From positions 1 through 5,237 of the forward strand of contig CAJQKX010000420.1 of assembly GCA_905479025.1 (NCBI GenBank): DNA of 5,237 bases. The letters run 5' to 3'. Positions within the stretch are counted from its first letter, which is position 1; each line of letters begins with the position of its first letter. The stretch comes from an uncultured Paraglaciecola sp. (GTDB lineage: Bacteria; Pseudomonadota; Gammaproteobacteria; Enterobacterales; Alteromonadaceae). The notes under the pieces were generated by a model, which saw only the letters and a program-made list of their open reading frames with translations, did not search any database and had not been told where the DNA came from. The position numbers and the translations under genes are program-made. Below are positions 1 through 5,237 of the stretch, piece by piece.

Positions 1-1
1 G

Positions 2-547
2 CCATTAGCCCCAGATACTGAGCGTAATGACAATTTTAGGATCAAGCGTTATATTGCTAAATACACTATCAACCCTGCCATCAGCCATGGTATTAGCCAT
101 GAAGTGGGCTCGATTGAAGTCGGTAAACTGGCTGATTTAGTATTGTGGAAACCCGCATTTTTTGGCATTAAACCTGCGATGATCATCAAATCTGGTTTTA
201 TTGCCGCCGCACCAATGGGTGATGCCAATGCGTCTATCCCTACACCTCAGCCAGTTTATTATCGCCCCATGTTTGGATCCTATGGTTTAGCTTCGGCTAA
301 AATATCCATGACCTTTATGTCTAAGGCGTCTATCGAATTAGGTGTACCAGAAAAAGTAGGCATGACACGGATGGTTGGTGTGTGCAAAAACACCCGAAAC
401 ATCGGCAAAGACGACATGATCCACAATAGCTGGCAACCACACATCGAAGTGGATGCACAAACTTATGAAGTACGCGCCAATGGTGAACTACTCACCTGTG
501 AACCCGCCACTGTATTGCCATTAGCACAGCGTTATTGCTTATTTTAG
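2..547 (+). CDS. ureC: Urease alpha subunit, C-terminal part (5' end outside window)
   Basis: UreC is the catalytic subunit of cytoplasmic nickel urease, which hydrolyses urea to ammonia and carbamate. The frame is open from base 2 and gives about 181 residues ending at TAG 545-547. Full UreC is about 567 residues, so this is roughly the last third. Family-typical stretches are [19 protein letters not shown] near the start, then [50 protein letters not shown] and the C-terminal end [10 protein letters not shown]. The nickel-binding His residues, the carbamylated Lys and the catalytic His of the flap all lie N-terminal to this fragment in the family, so catalytic competence cannot be judged here. 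The first ATG in the frame (104) is internal and not the start. ureE, ureF and ureG follow on the same strand, the usual accessory order, so ureA, ureB and ureD are expected to the left. The identification is very secure. Confidence 0.98.
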   Translation, partial: PLAPDTERNDNFRIKRYIAKYTINPAISHGISHEVGSIEVGKLADLVLWKPAFFGIKPAMIIKSGFIAAAPMGDANASIPTPQPVYYRPMFGSYGLASAKISMTFMSKASIELGVPEKVGMTRMVGVCKNTRNIGKDDMIHNSWQPHIEVDAQTYEVRANGELLTCEPATVLPLAQRYCLF

Positions 548-550
548 TTG

Positions 551-578
551 TGCTGCATAGAGCGCTCTTATGCTGCAT
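551..578. repeat. Direct repeats flanking a perfect palindrome just after ureC
   Basis: Eight bases TGCTGCAT occur at 551-558 and again at 571-578. Between them is the perfect 10-base palindrome AGAGCGCTCT (559-568). With one bulged T (569) the palindrome extends outward as GCAT/ATGC, giving a stem of about nine pairs over 555-573 at most; in RNA the central GCGC would have to form the loop. It begins four bases after the ureC stop. No run of T follows directly, so it is not a standard intrinsic terminator. It could be an mRNA-processing or protein-binding site, or chance; the sequence shows only the symmetry. Confidence 0.45.
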
Positions 579-588
579 TGTTTTCGTC

Positions 589-631
589 TTTTTGGAGAGT
601 CACATATTACTTATATGCTTCCCTCCAAAAA
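589..631. repeat. Nested inverted repeat in the ureC-ureE gap
   Basis: The nine bases TTTTTGGAG (589-597) are exactly complementary to CTCCAAAAA (623-631). Within the 25-base interior lies a second inverted repeat, CATAT (603-607) and ATATG (613-617), around a 5-base loop. The transcript could therefore fold into a long two-tier hairpin upstream of ureE. On the + strand no T-tract follows the stem (AAC does), so termination is not predicted by the usual rule. An mRNA-stability or attenuation element separating the structural and accessory parts of the operon is a possible inference. The stem is rich in A-T pairs and so only moderately stable. Confidence 0.45.
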
Positions 632-724
632 AACTCGACAGTTTTACCTAACAACGTTCTATTTTGCACAATGAACTGTTGCGAAATGTATTAAAGATTA
701 GAAAAATTTTGGATATTAATAAGT

Positions 725-1186
725 ATGTTACAAGCATTTGAACGCCTATCTCATAGTCATGATCCCATTGATGATTATGTGACGTTGGATCAAGACACCC
801 GTAAAAAAGCACGGATTAAAATCAGCACCGACCAAGGCCAAGCCTTGGGTATTTTTATGCAGCGGGGTCACCCTCTGCTGGTGGGTGAGGTTTTAAAAAC
901 CGAGTGTGGTTTACTGATTAAAGTAAAAGGCCAAGCGGAAGAGGTTTCTACCGCTATCGCTACTGACTGGATGAGCTTTAGCCGTATTTGTTACCACTTA
1001 GGCAATCGTCATACCTCTTTGCAAATTGGTGAGCTGTGGGTGCGCTTTAAACCCGACCACGTGTTAGAAGAACTAGCTGAAAACTACGGTTTATCTATTA
1101 ATCGAACACCGGCGGTATTTGAGCCAGAAAACGGCGCTTATGGTAGCCAAAATCATGGCCACGGTCATTCCCATTCTCATGAATGA
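725..1186 (+). CDS. ureE: Urease accessory protein UreE, nickel metallochaperone
   Basis: UreE is a cytoplasmic dimer that carries nickel to the UreD-UreF-UreG/apo-urease complex. The 153-residue product has the usual length and layout: an N-terminal beta domain (about 1-75, with [18 protein letters not shown] at 45-62), then the metal-binding domain. This contains YHLGNRH at 90-96, whose last His matches the conserved interface nickel ligand (His96 in Klebsiella), and DHVLEEL from 111. The C-terminus is a short tail with His at 144, 146, 148, 150 and 152, a typical extra nickel-binding tail but much shorter than the roughly ten-His Klebsiella one. The ATG start fits the family N-terminus, but no strong Shine-Dalgarno site precedes it (TGGA at 710-713 is the best). 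It lies 177 bases after ureC and overlaps ureF by 8 bases, so the two are probably translationally coupled. The identification is secure. Confidence 0.97.
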   Translation: MLQAFERLSHSHDPIDDYVTLDQDTRKKARIKISTDQGQALGIFMQRGHPLLVGEVLKTECGLLIKVKGQAEEVSTAIATDWMSFSRICYHLGNRHTSLQIGELWVRFKPDHVLEELAENYGLSINRTPAVFEPENGAYGSQNHGHGHSHSHE

Positions 1187-1880
1187 AGCCACGACTAATC
1201 AAAGCCCGTTAAGGCTCAATCGGTTGCTGCAATTATGCAGTGCCAATTTGCCTGTCGGCGGGTTTTCGTTTTCTCAAGGTTTGGAATATGCCGTTGAAAT
1301 GGGCTGGATACATAACCCAGACTCGACTAAAGAGTGGATTAGTTTTAACTTACATCAGTCCATTGCACCCTCAGATTTAGCTTTGTTAAGCCGCTTACAA
1401 GACGCTTTAGTAGAAGATGATTTCGCCCGTTTTCATAAGTGGAACCAACACGCCTTAGCGTGCCGTGAAAGTAATGAGTTATATTTAGCCGATGTGGCTA
1501 TGGGTAAAGCGTTAATGCGTCTGCTAAAGGATATAAAAGGCATTGATAGTCAGCACTATATGGAATTAATCAGAGAAAAACACATCAGCTTTGTGAGTGC
1601 ATTTGCTTTAAGTGCCTATCTGTTTGGACTTGAATTAAGTGAGATGCAAGGTGGTTTTTGTTGGGCCTATATCGATAACCAAGTCGCTGCGGCCACAAAG
1701 TTAGTACCACTGGGCCAAACGCAGGGACAAAACTTGTTATTTGAGTTAACCAGACAAGTTGAAGAAGCCATCGAGCAGGCCAATAAAATTGATGATGAAA
1801 ATATTGGTGCCAGTTTACCGCGCTTAGCTATGGCCAGCGCTTGGCACGAAACTCAATACACACGTTTGTTTCGGTCTTAA
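1179..1880 (+). CDS. ureF: Urease accessory protein UreF
   Basis: UreF is the all-helical accessory protein that bridges UreD and UreG in the urease activation complex; in the family it acts in nickel delivery and gates the UreG GTPase. Starting at ATG 1179 the product is 233 residues, close to the usual 225-230. Family signatures are [13 protein letters not shown] at 24-36, [20 protein letters not shown] in the middle, the Asp-Asn-Gln-containing stretch before [15 protein letters not shown], and the conserved C-terminal end [14 protein letters not shown]. The frame is open further left to an ATG at 1119, but those 20 extra codons lie over the UreE His tail and do not look like UreF, so the overlapping start (ATGAATGA, sharing bases with the ureE stop) is preferred. 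No separate promoter is visible, and coupling to ureE translation is likely. Confidence 0.96.
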   Translation: MNEATTNQSPLRLNRLLQLCSANLPVGGFSFSQGLEYAVEMGWIHNPDSTKEWISFNLHQSIAPSDLALLSRLQDALVEDDFARFHKWNQHALACRESNELYLADVAMGKALMRLLKDIKGIDSQHYMELIREKHISFVSAFALSAYLFGLELSEMQGGFCWAYIDNQVAAATKLVPLGQTQGQNLLFELTRQVEEAIEQANKIDDENIGASLPRLAMASAWHETQYTRLFRS

Positions 1881-1935
1881 ATAAAAGACATAACAAAAGG
1901 TGTGAAAAATAAATTTAATTTAAAAGAAGTGAGTT

Positions 1936-2553
1936 ATGACACAAAACAAACAAATTTTACGTATCGGTGTAGGTGGTCCAGTAGGCTCGGGTAAAACGGC
2001 ATTATTACGCATGATATGCCTTGCACTGAGAGACAAATACGACATGGCCGTTGTCACCAACGATATCTATACTCGTGAAGACGCGGAGTTTTTAACTCGC
2101 CATGGCGCACTTTCAGCAGACCGTATCTTAGGCGTAGAAACAGGGGGTTGCCCACACACCGCCATTCGTGAAGATGCCTCGATGAACTTAGCTGCAATTG
2201 ATGACTTACAAGAACGTCATCCCAATTTAGACTTCGTACTGATAGAAAGCGGCGGCGACAACCTAAGCGCGACCTTCAGCCCAGAGTTATCAGACTTAAC
2301 CTTGTATGTGATTGATGTATCAGCAGGTGATAAAATTCCCCGCAAGGGAGGCCCAGGTATTACCAAATCAGATTTACTGATCATCAACAAAATTGACGTG
2401 GCAGAGTTAGTTGGGGCCTCGTTAGAGGTCATGGCTCGAGACGCAACCAAAATGCGAGGCGACAAACCCTTTGTTTTCAGTAATATGAAAACCAAACAAG
2501 GCTTAGACGACATTATCGAGTTTATTGAAAAAGAAGGCATGTTGCAGATATAA
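1936..2553 (+). CDS. ureG: Urease accessory GTPase UreG
   Basis: UreG is a SIMIBI-class GTPase that binds nickel and GTP as a dimer and passes nickel to apo-urease through UreF and UreD. The 205-residue product has full family length. Visible motifs are the P-loop GPVGSGKT at 14-21, [13 protein letters not shown] at 41-53, the nickel-binding Cys-Pro-His at 72-74 inside [32 protein letters not shown] at 104-118, [17 protein letters not shown] at 125-141 and the guanine-specificity motif NKID at 151-154. No key residue is missing. It begins 55 bases after ureF, preceded by an imperfect purine-rich ribosome site (AAGAAGTGAG, 1924-1933). It is the last urease gene in the window that I can name. 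The 116-residue reverse frame over its 3' part is a shadow. Confidence 0.98.
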   Translation: MTQNKQILRIGVGGPVGSGKTALLRMICLALRDKYDMAVVTNDIYTREDAEFLTRHGALSADRILGVETGGCPHTAIREDASMNLAAIDDLQERHPNLDFVLIESGGDNLSATFSPELSDLTLYVIDVSAGDKIPRKGGPGITKSDLLIINKIDVAELVGASLEVMARDATKMRGDKPFVFSNMKTKQGLDDIIEFIEKEGMLQI

Positions 2554-2600
2554 CAGCAGCGCTTCATTCACCCTATTGAAATTTTAGTTAAGGAACCACT

Positions 2601-2786
2601 ATGAAATACTTATTCACATTAATATGTCTTATCGTCACTAGCCGCGCTATGGCTCACGAAGATCACGCTCTTGGCGAAAGTGTGCATTTTGCCTACCACA
2701 TCGCTTTTTGGAGCTTATGTGCGTTGGTCGCCTATAAAGGGTTTGTTTGGTTTAAAACAAAGGTTCAAGCTAAAAGGGCTAGCTAA
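2601..2786 (+). CDS. Small secreted/membrane protein with His-bearing mature N-terminus, downstream of ureG
   Basis: I do not recognise this 61-residue protein. Residues 1-18 look like a signal peptide (one Lys, a hydrophobic core LFTLICLIVTS, and AMA before a likely cleavage site). The mature part would begin HEDHALGESVHFAYH, with His at 19, 22, 29 and 33, then a membrane segment (about 34-51, rich in A, L, W and F) and a basic tail (K52, K54, K58, R59). This suggests the His-bearing part faces the periplasm and the tail the cytoplasm. A good ribosome site, AAGGA at 2590-2594, lies six bases before the ATG. It follows ureG by 47 bases in the same direction, so co-transcription is likely. A role in nickel handling is only an inference from position and the His residues. 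It is too short to be HupE/UreJ and lacks that family's His-Pro-rich motif. Its last few codons overlap the transporter relic, so its C-terminus may be secondary. Confidence 0.72.
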   Translation: MKYLFTLICLIVTSRAMAHEDHALGESVHFAYHIAFWSLCALVAYKGFVWFKTKVQAKRAS

Positions 2787-3209
2787 TATCTACCACGAGA
2801 GAGGCGTGGTGTGACCATTAACCCAACAAGTTGCCGAACAATTAATGGAAAAAGACACCATAGGTAGCCATACGAGAGACGAACTAGGAATTAGTGACTT
2901 ATCCCAAGGTAATCCTCTTCAGGCCGCCGTATATTCTGCGCTGTCTTTCTCAGCAGGTTCCTCCTTGCCAGTATTGATGATATTACTGTTGAGTCAGTCA
3001 TCTTTGATACCTGCAGTTATCTTTAACTATTATCCTTTGTTGAATTAGGCTGCATTTCAGCCCACGCTGGTGGTGCCTTTAAAACCAAAGGCGCTATACG
3101 CGTCCTGTTATGGGGAAGTTTAGCCATGGCGGTATCAATGGGAGTGGGAAGTCTGTTTGACGTGAGTATTTTGGGTCTTTGCTGCCACCTCAGTGCTTTA
3201 ATCTTATAA
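2779..3209 (+). pseudogene. Relic of a VIT1/CCC1-family iron/manganese transporter
   Basis: Three conceptual pieces match the C-terminal half of bacterial VIT-family transporters, membrane proteins that move Fe2+ or Mn2+ out of the cytoplasm. In the frame of base 2779 the reading is LANIYHERGVV, then TGA (2812-2814), then PLTQQVAEQLMEKD and GSHTRDELGISD, followed by NPLQAAVYSALSFSAGSSLP. The TGA sits where the family has a sense codon, with no gap needed in the alignment from memory, so it looks like a nonsense mutation. This frame degenerates near 3015-3045 and stops at 3046-3048. From about 3027 the frame of base 3048 carries the family's C-terminal end (ISAHAGGA, then GAIRVLLWGSLAMAVSMGVG), stopping at TAA 3207-3209. 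The change fits a one-base loss or two-base gain. The N-terminal part, roughly 90-100 codons with the first membrane helices, is absent. A 67-residue frame from ATG 2845 is part of this relic and not a separate gene. Confidence 0.88.
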
Positions 3210-3233
3210 CGTTACTTAATCGTAAGAGTAACG
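3210..3233. repeat. Inverted repeat directly after the transporter relic
   Basis: CGTTACT (3210-3216) is the exact complement of AGTAACG (3227-3233). An alternative fold uses CGTTA/TAACG outside and CTTA/TAAG inside around an ATCG loop, with AG bulged. It starts immediately after the relic's final TAA, where a terminator of the intact gene would be expected. No run of T follows, so termination is uncertain. It may be a decayed terminator or chance. Confidence 0.35.
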
Positions 3234-3649
3234 GGCTCGTGAAATGATATTTAGTTATGCAATGATCCATCAACTATTTGGAAAAATAATAGATAATTAG
3301 TCTGAAGCATCCTATACCCTCGATATTCGGTCAACACACACTAATGAAAATACTCTGAACCTTAAGTGTGATAAATAAGTTGTTGTAAATTGAACACTAC
3401 TCCGCATAAATAATTGCTACAAAACATAGCTTACAAAGTTATGTACATTCGCAATATCCGTCAGTAAATGCATTGATTAACCGCAGATATTATTTACTGT
3501 TAGCTACAATATATGGAACGCTACTAAGGTTACCTTTAAAATAAATGTATAATGAAAACAAATGAATGTGATGTAACAAAGCTTGCATTTATAATTCTCA
3601 TCCATACTATTACCTCACATATGCTCATCCCTAAAGGGACAATTTCGCT
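3234..3649. other. Gene-free AT-rich stretch upstream of the TetR-type regulator
   Basis: No coding signal is visible here on either strand: stop codons are dense and I recognise no protein motif in short translations. It contains an imperfect inverted repeat, ACATAGC (3424-3430) and GTTATGT (3438-3444), around seven bases with one non-complementary position. There are also two exact TATAAT boxes at 3548-3553 and 3590-3595. It probably holds the promoter region of the regulator plus decayed sequence. No tRNA, small RNA or riboswitch is recognisable by eye. Confidence 0.55.
3590..3595 (+). promoter_or_regulatory. Candidate -10 box for the TetR-type gene
   Basis: An exact TATAAT lies 54 bases before the ATG, which would put a transcription start near 3602 and give a leader of about 48 bases. 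No good -35 hexamer is seen at 16-18 bases upstream, so the call rests on the -10 match in AT-rich DNA. A second TATAAT at 3548-3553 is an equal alternative and also lacks a clear -35. Confidence 0.3.
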
Positions 3650-4297
3650 ATGACAGGATCCAAAAAAACACGCACCAGACTTTCCCCAGAAGTTAGGAAA
3701 AACTTAATTCTTGATCATGCTGCGGAACTGGTTGCAGTAGAAGGTGTATCAGCATTGAGCATGGAAAGGCTGGGACAAGAGGCTGGGATCAGTAAGTCAC
3801 TGGTATATGCTTATTATCCTAGTATGAAGGAATTGCTGCAAACCTTACTCAAACGCGAGTATAAAAGCTTAAGAGTACTCCAATCTAAGGCCGCTGAGGG
3901 TGCTGAGACCTTTGAGCAATTAGTCAGACAAACCACTAAAGCTTATTTGAGTTACATAGATGAACGAGGGCTAATTTTGGATAGATTGGCTGCAGAGCCT
4001 AGTTTGTCTGATCACGGAGATCCGACCGAATATAGCAGAGGAACAGCGGTGCAATATGTGGCTGAAATTGTACATGACCATTTTGGTATAGACATGAACA
4101 TAGCATTAACCGCAATAGATATCTCTTTTGGTATGCCTGCAGCGGCAGGGCATTATCTAACTAGACATAAAGTGAGCCGACAAACGGTAGAGGACATAAC
4201 TGTTGCTATGATGATTGGCAGTATTGAAGGACTAAATCGTAACTACGAAACCGCACTAAAACCTCTGGTAAAAAAAACAGGTAAAGAATTGGGTTAA
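3650..4297 (+). CDS. TetR/AcrR-family transcriptional regulator
   Basis: The 215-residue product is the normal size for a TetR-type one-component repressor. The N-terminal DNA-binding domain spans about residues 15-65: a first helix around RKNLILDHAAELVAVEGV, then the helix-turn-helix in SALSMERLGQEAGISKS followed by LVYAYYPSMKELL, matching the family pattern (small residue, Gly-x-Ser turn, then a tyrosine-rich recognition helix and F/Y-x-s-K-e-L-L). The remaining all-helical ligand and dimer domain is diverse in this family and gives no ligand prediction. A ribosome site, AAGGGA at 3634-3639, lies ten bases before the ATG. No + strand target gene is adjacent; the next gene is convergent. The inverted repeat at 3424-3444 is a possible operator, unproven. 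The regulator may control itself or distant genes. Family assignment is secure; target and ligand are unknown. Confidence 0.93.
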   Translation: MTGSKKTRTRLSPEVRKNLILDHAAELVAVEGVSALSMERLGQEAGISKSLVYAYYPSMKELLQTLLKREYKSLRVLQSKAAEGAETFEQLVRQTTKAYLSYIDERGLILDRLAAEPSLSDHGDPTEYSRGTAVQYVAEIVHDHFGIDMNIALTAIDISFGMPAAAGHYLTRHKVSRQTVEDITVAMMIGSIEGLNRNYETALKPLVKKTGKELG

Positions 4298-4342
4298 TCT
4301 ATATGGTAAATACCGCCATTCCCCCCCGTTTTAGTTGACTTA

Positions 4343-4355
4343 TCAAACCGTTTGA
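4343..4355. repeat. 13-base palindrome between convergent genes
   Basis: TCAAAC (4343-4348) and GTTTGA (4350-4355) are exact complements around a single C. Outside it, TAGTT (4332-4336) and AACTA (4357-4361) are also complementary, with unequal spacing. It sits in the 80-base gap between the regulator's stop and the stop of the convergent gene. The one-base centre makes it more like a protein-binding site than an RNA hairpin. No clear terminator for either gene is visible in this gap. Confidence 0.3.
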
Positions 4356-4377
4356 AAACTAGAGAATACCGCTGGTC

Positions 4378-5237
4378 CTAGAAAACACCTTCAAAAAACA
4401 ACTTGGTTTTGTATAAAATATTAATAAAGAAAATCTGCAATCTGCTGCGCTTATTTTCAACATATTCTTCATAGTTTTGAATGTAATCAGGATTTCCAGG
4501 TACAACCACGTGTTTTCTTACAAAGCTCCGCGCCATGTTGTGGGCATCGCCCATCAAAACCTGGTCTCCTAGAACATTATCAATCGCGATGAGCCTAAAT
4601 CTTGGCAAGGTCTCTGGTCTCGTCAATGCGTCATCGTAGGCGCTTTGTAGTGCCGCTTTGACTTCGTCATTGCCGTTACGATACAAATTAGATATTGCCC
4701 AAGCAAAATGCCAAACAGCATGATTACTATCGATCATGGCAATCGATTTTGCTTGATAAAGACGGGCAATGTTATGCAAATATAAACTGGATATCTTTTT
4801 GGCAGTTGCTGGGGAGATAATCTGATCGCGGATGGCCCAAATAGTCAATTCAGCGGTTGCCAGATCGCTGCTGAGTTCTTCCTCAGCTATTCTCATGGTA
4901 GTAGCCCAGTCAATGCCATTAATGAGCACTGCTTGTTGGTCGTTTACATAGATGTATGGCAATACCTTATGTGAACACTTTGGATTTTCACGACCAGGAG
5001 ACGCAACTTTATCGTCTCCATAATAATTGTCCTCAGATAAAACGGGTAAATTTGTGTAACACCAATTATTTAGGTCATCATTTTTGACACTATTAAGTGC
5101 GCTTGGTGAAAGCTGCCATCCACGAGATTTACTAGCTGGTCCGGGAGAATACTGATGATAAGTGACTCGATCGATTAACTTGCCATTACACCTAAGTTCA
5201 ACCTGATCCGGTCCAGTGGTCAATTGAAAATTTTTCG
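4378..5237 (-). CDS. Unrecognised protein, C-terminal part (5' end beyond right edge)
   Basis: I do not recognise this protein. On the - strand the frame is open from the window edge to TAG at 4380-4378, about 286 residues. No convincing start lies inside: a TTG at 5223 is available, but the frame continues past it (KNFQL before TTGPDQVELRCNGKLIDRV), so the gene very probably begins outside. The first roughly 90 residues look extended and polar, with Cys in ELRCNG, NNWCYT and PKCSHK, as in an extracytoplasmic or disulfide-bearing region. The rest (about 105-240 of the 281 counted from TTG 5223) looks helical, with AEEELSSDLATAELTIWAIR and stretches such as LYLHNIARLYQAKSIAMID and HAVWHFAWAISNLY, perhaps a helical-repeat fold. 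The C-terminus (about 262-281, with FFINILYKTKLFFEGVF) is aromatic and hydrophobic. It is convergent to the TetR-type gene, so the two do not share an operon. Function is unknown; reality as a gene is likely from its length and composition. Confidence 0.75.
   Translation of the reverse strand, partial: KNFQLTTGPDQVELRCNGKLIDRVTYHQYSPGPASKSRGWQLSPSALNSVKNDDLNNWCYTNLPVLSEDNYYGDDKVASPGRENPKCSHKVLPYIYVNDQQAVLINGIDWATTMRIAEEELSSDLATAELTIWAIRDQIISPATAKKISSLYLHNIARLYQAKSIAMIDSNHAVWHFAWAISNLYRNGNDEVKAALQSAYDDALTRPETLPRFRLIAIDNVLGDQVLMGDAHNMARSFVRKHVVVPGNPDYIQNYEEYVENKRSRLQIFFINILYKTKLFFEGVF

Noticed and set aside
664..719. Promoter for ureE (TTGCAC or TTGCGA with TATTAA-like boxes).
   Set aside because: The hexamers match poorly, spacing is wrong (19 bases) or the -10 lies too close to the ATG; AT-rich DNA yields such boxes by chance.
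1119..1178. Upstream extension of UreF to an ATG at 1119.
   Set aside because: These codons overlap the UreE C-terminal coding region out of frame and do not resemble the UreF N-terminus; the product from 1179 has the normal family length.
2217..2567. Reverse-strand frame of 116 residues.
   Set aside because: It lies antisense to the strongly conserved 3' part of ureG, has no family features, and is a shadow.
2792..2810. Inverted repeat ACCACG/CGTGGT around a 7-base loop, considered as the urease operon terminator.
   Set aside because: No T-run follows, and the bases fall in transporter relic coding sequence (YHERGVV), so the symmetry is more likely incidental.
2845..3048. Separate 67-residue gene.
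   Set aside because: Its sequence matches the middle of VIT-family proteins and the match continues upstream of its ATG and downstream in another frame, so it is part of a pseudogene.
3628..3639. TCCCT/AGGGA symmetry over the ribosome site of the TetR-type gene, considered as an RNA switch.
   Set aside because: Only two bases separate the arms, too few for a hairpin loop.
4309..4372. Direct repeat AATACCGC (4309-4316 and 4365-4372), considered as a target-site duplication of a small inserted element.
   Set aside because: The intervening 48 bases show no terminal inverted repeats or element features, and an 8-base repeat alone is weak evidence.

Overview
This window looks like chromosomal DNA of a moderately AT-rich marine-type gammaproteobacterium. 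An Alteromonadales relative such as Glaciecola or Paraglaciecola is my best guess, based on the general look of the urease proteins and base composition; no search was run. There are three zones.

Zone 1 (1-2786) is the 3' part of a urease operon on the + strand: the C-terminal third of ureC (catalytic alpha subunit), then ureE (nickel chaperone), ureF and ureG (GTPase), followed by a small His-bearing, probably single-pass membrane protein that I cannot name. UreE, UreF and UreG, with UreD/UreH (expected upstream, outside the window), deliver nickel to the UreC active site. ureE and ureF overlap by 8 bases, while ureC and ureE are separated by 177 bases that hold two inverted-repeat structures.

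Zone 2 (about 2779-3649) is decayed. A 5'-truncated relic of a VIT1/CCC1-family iron/manganese transporter begins practically inside the end of the small membrane gene. It has an in-frame TGA and a frameshift, and its two halves read in different frames. Its missing N-terminal half suggests a deletion whose joint lies at the 3' end of the urease operon. About 440 bases without a gene follow.

Zone 3 (3650-5237) holds a TetR/AcrR-type regulator on the + strand. Convergent to it is a long unrecognised reading frame on the - strand that runs off the right edge. Nothing in the sequence links these two genes to urease.

I see no CRISPR array, tRNA, rRNA, insertion sequence or phage gene. No convincing undescribed system is visible. 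The points most worth a second look are the small urease-linked membrane protein, the transporter relic fused to its end, and the structured ureC-ureE gap.
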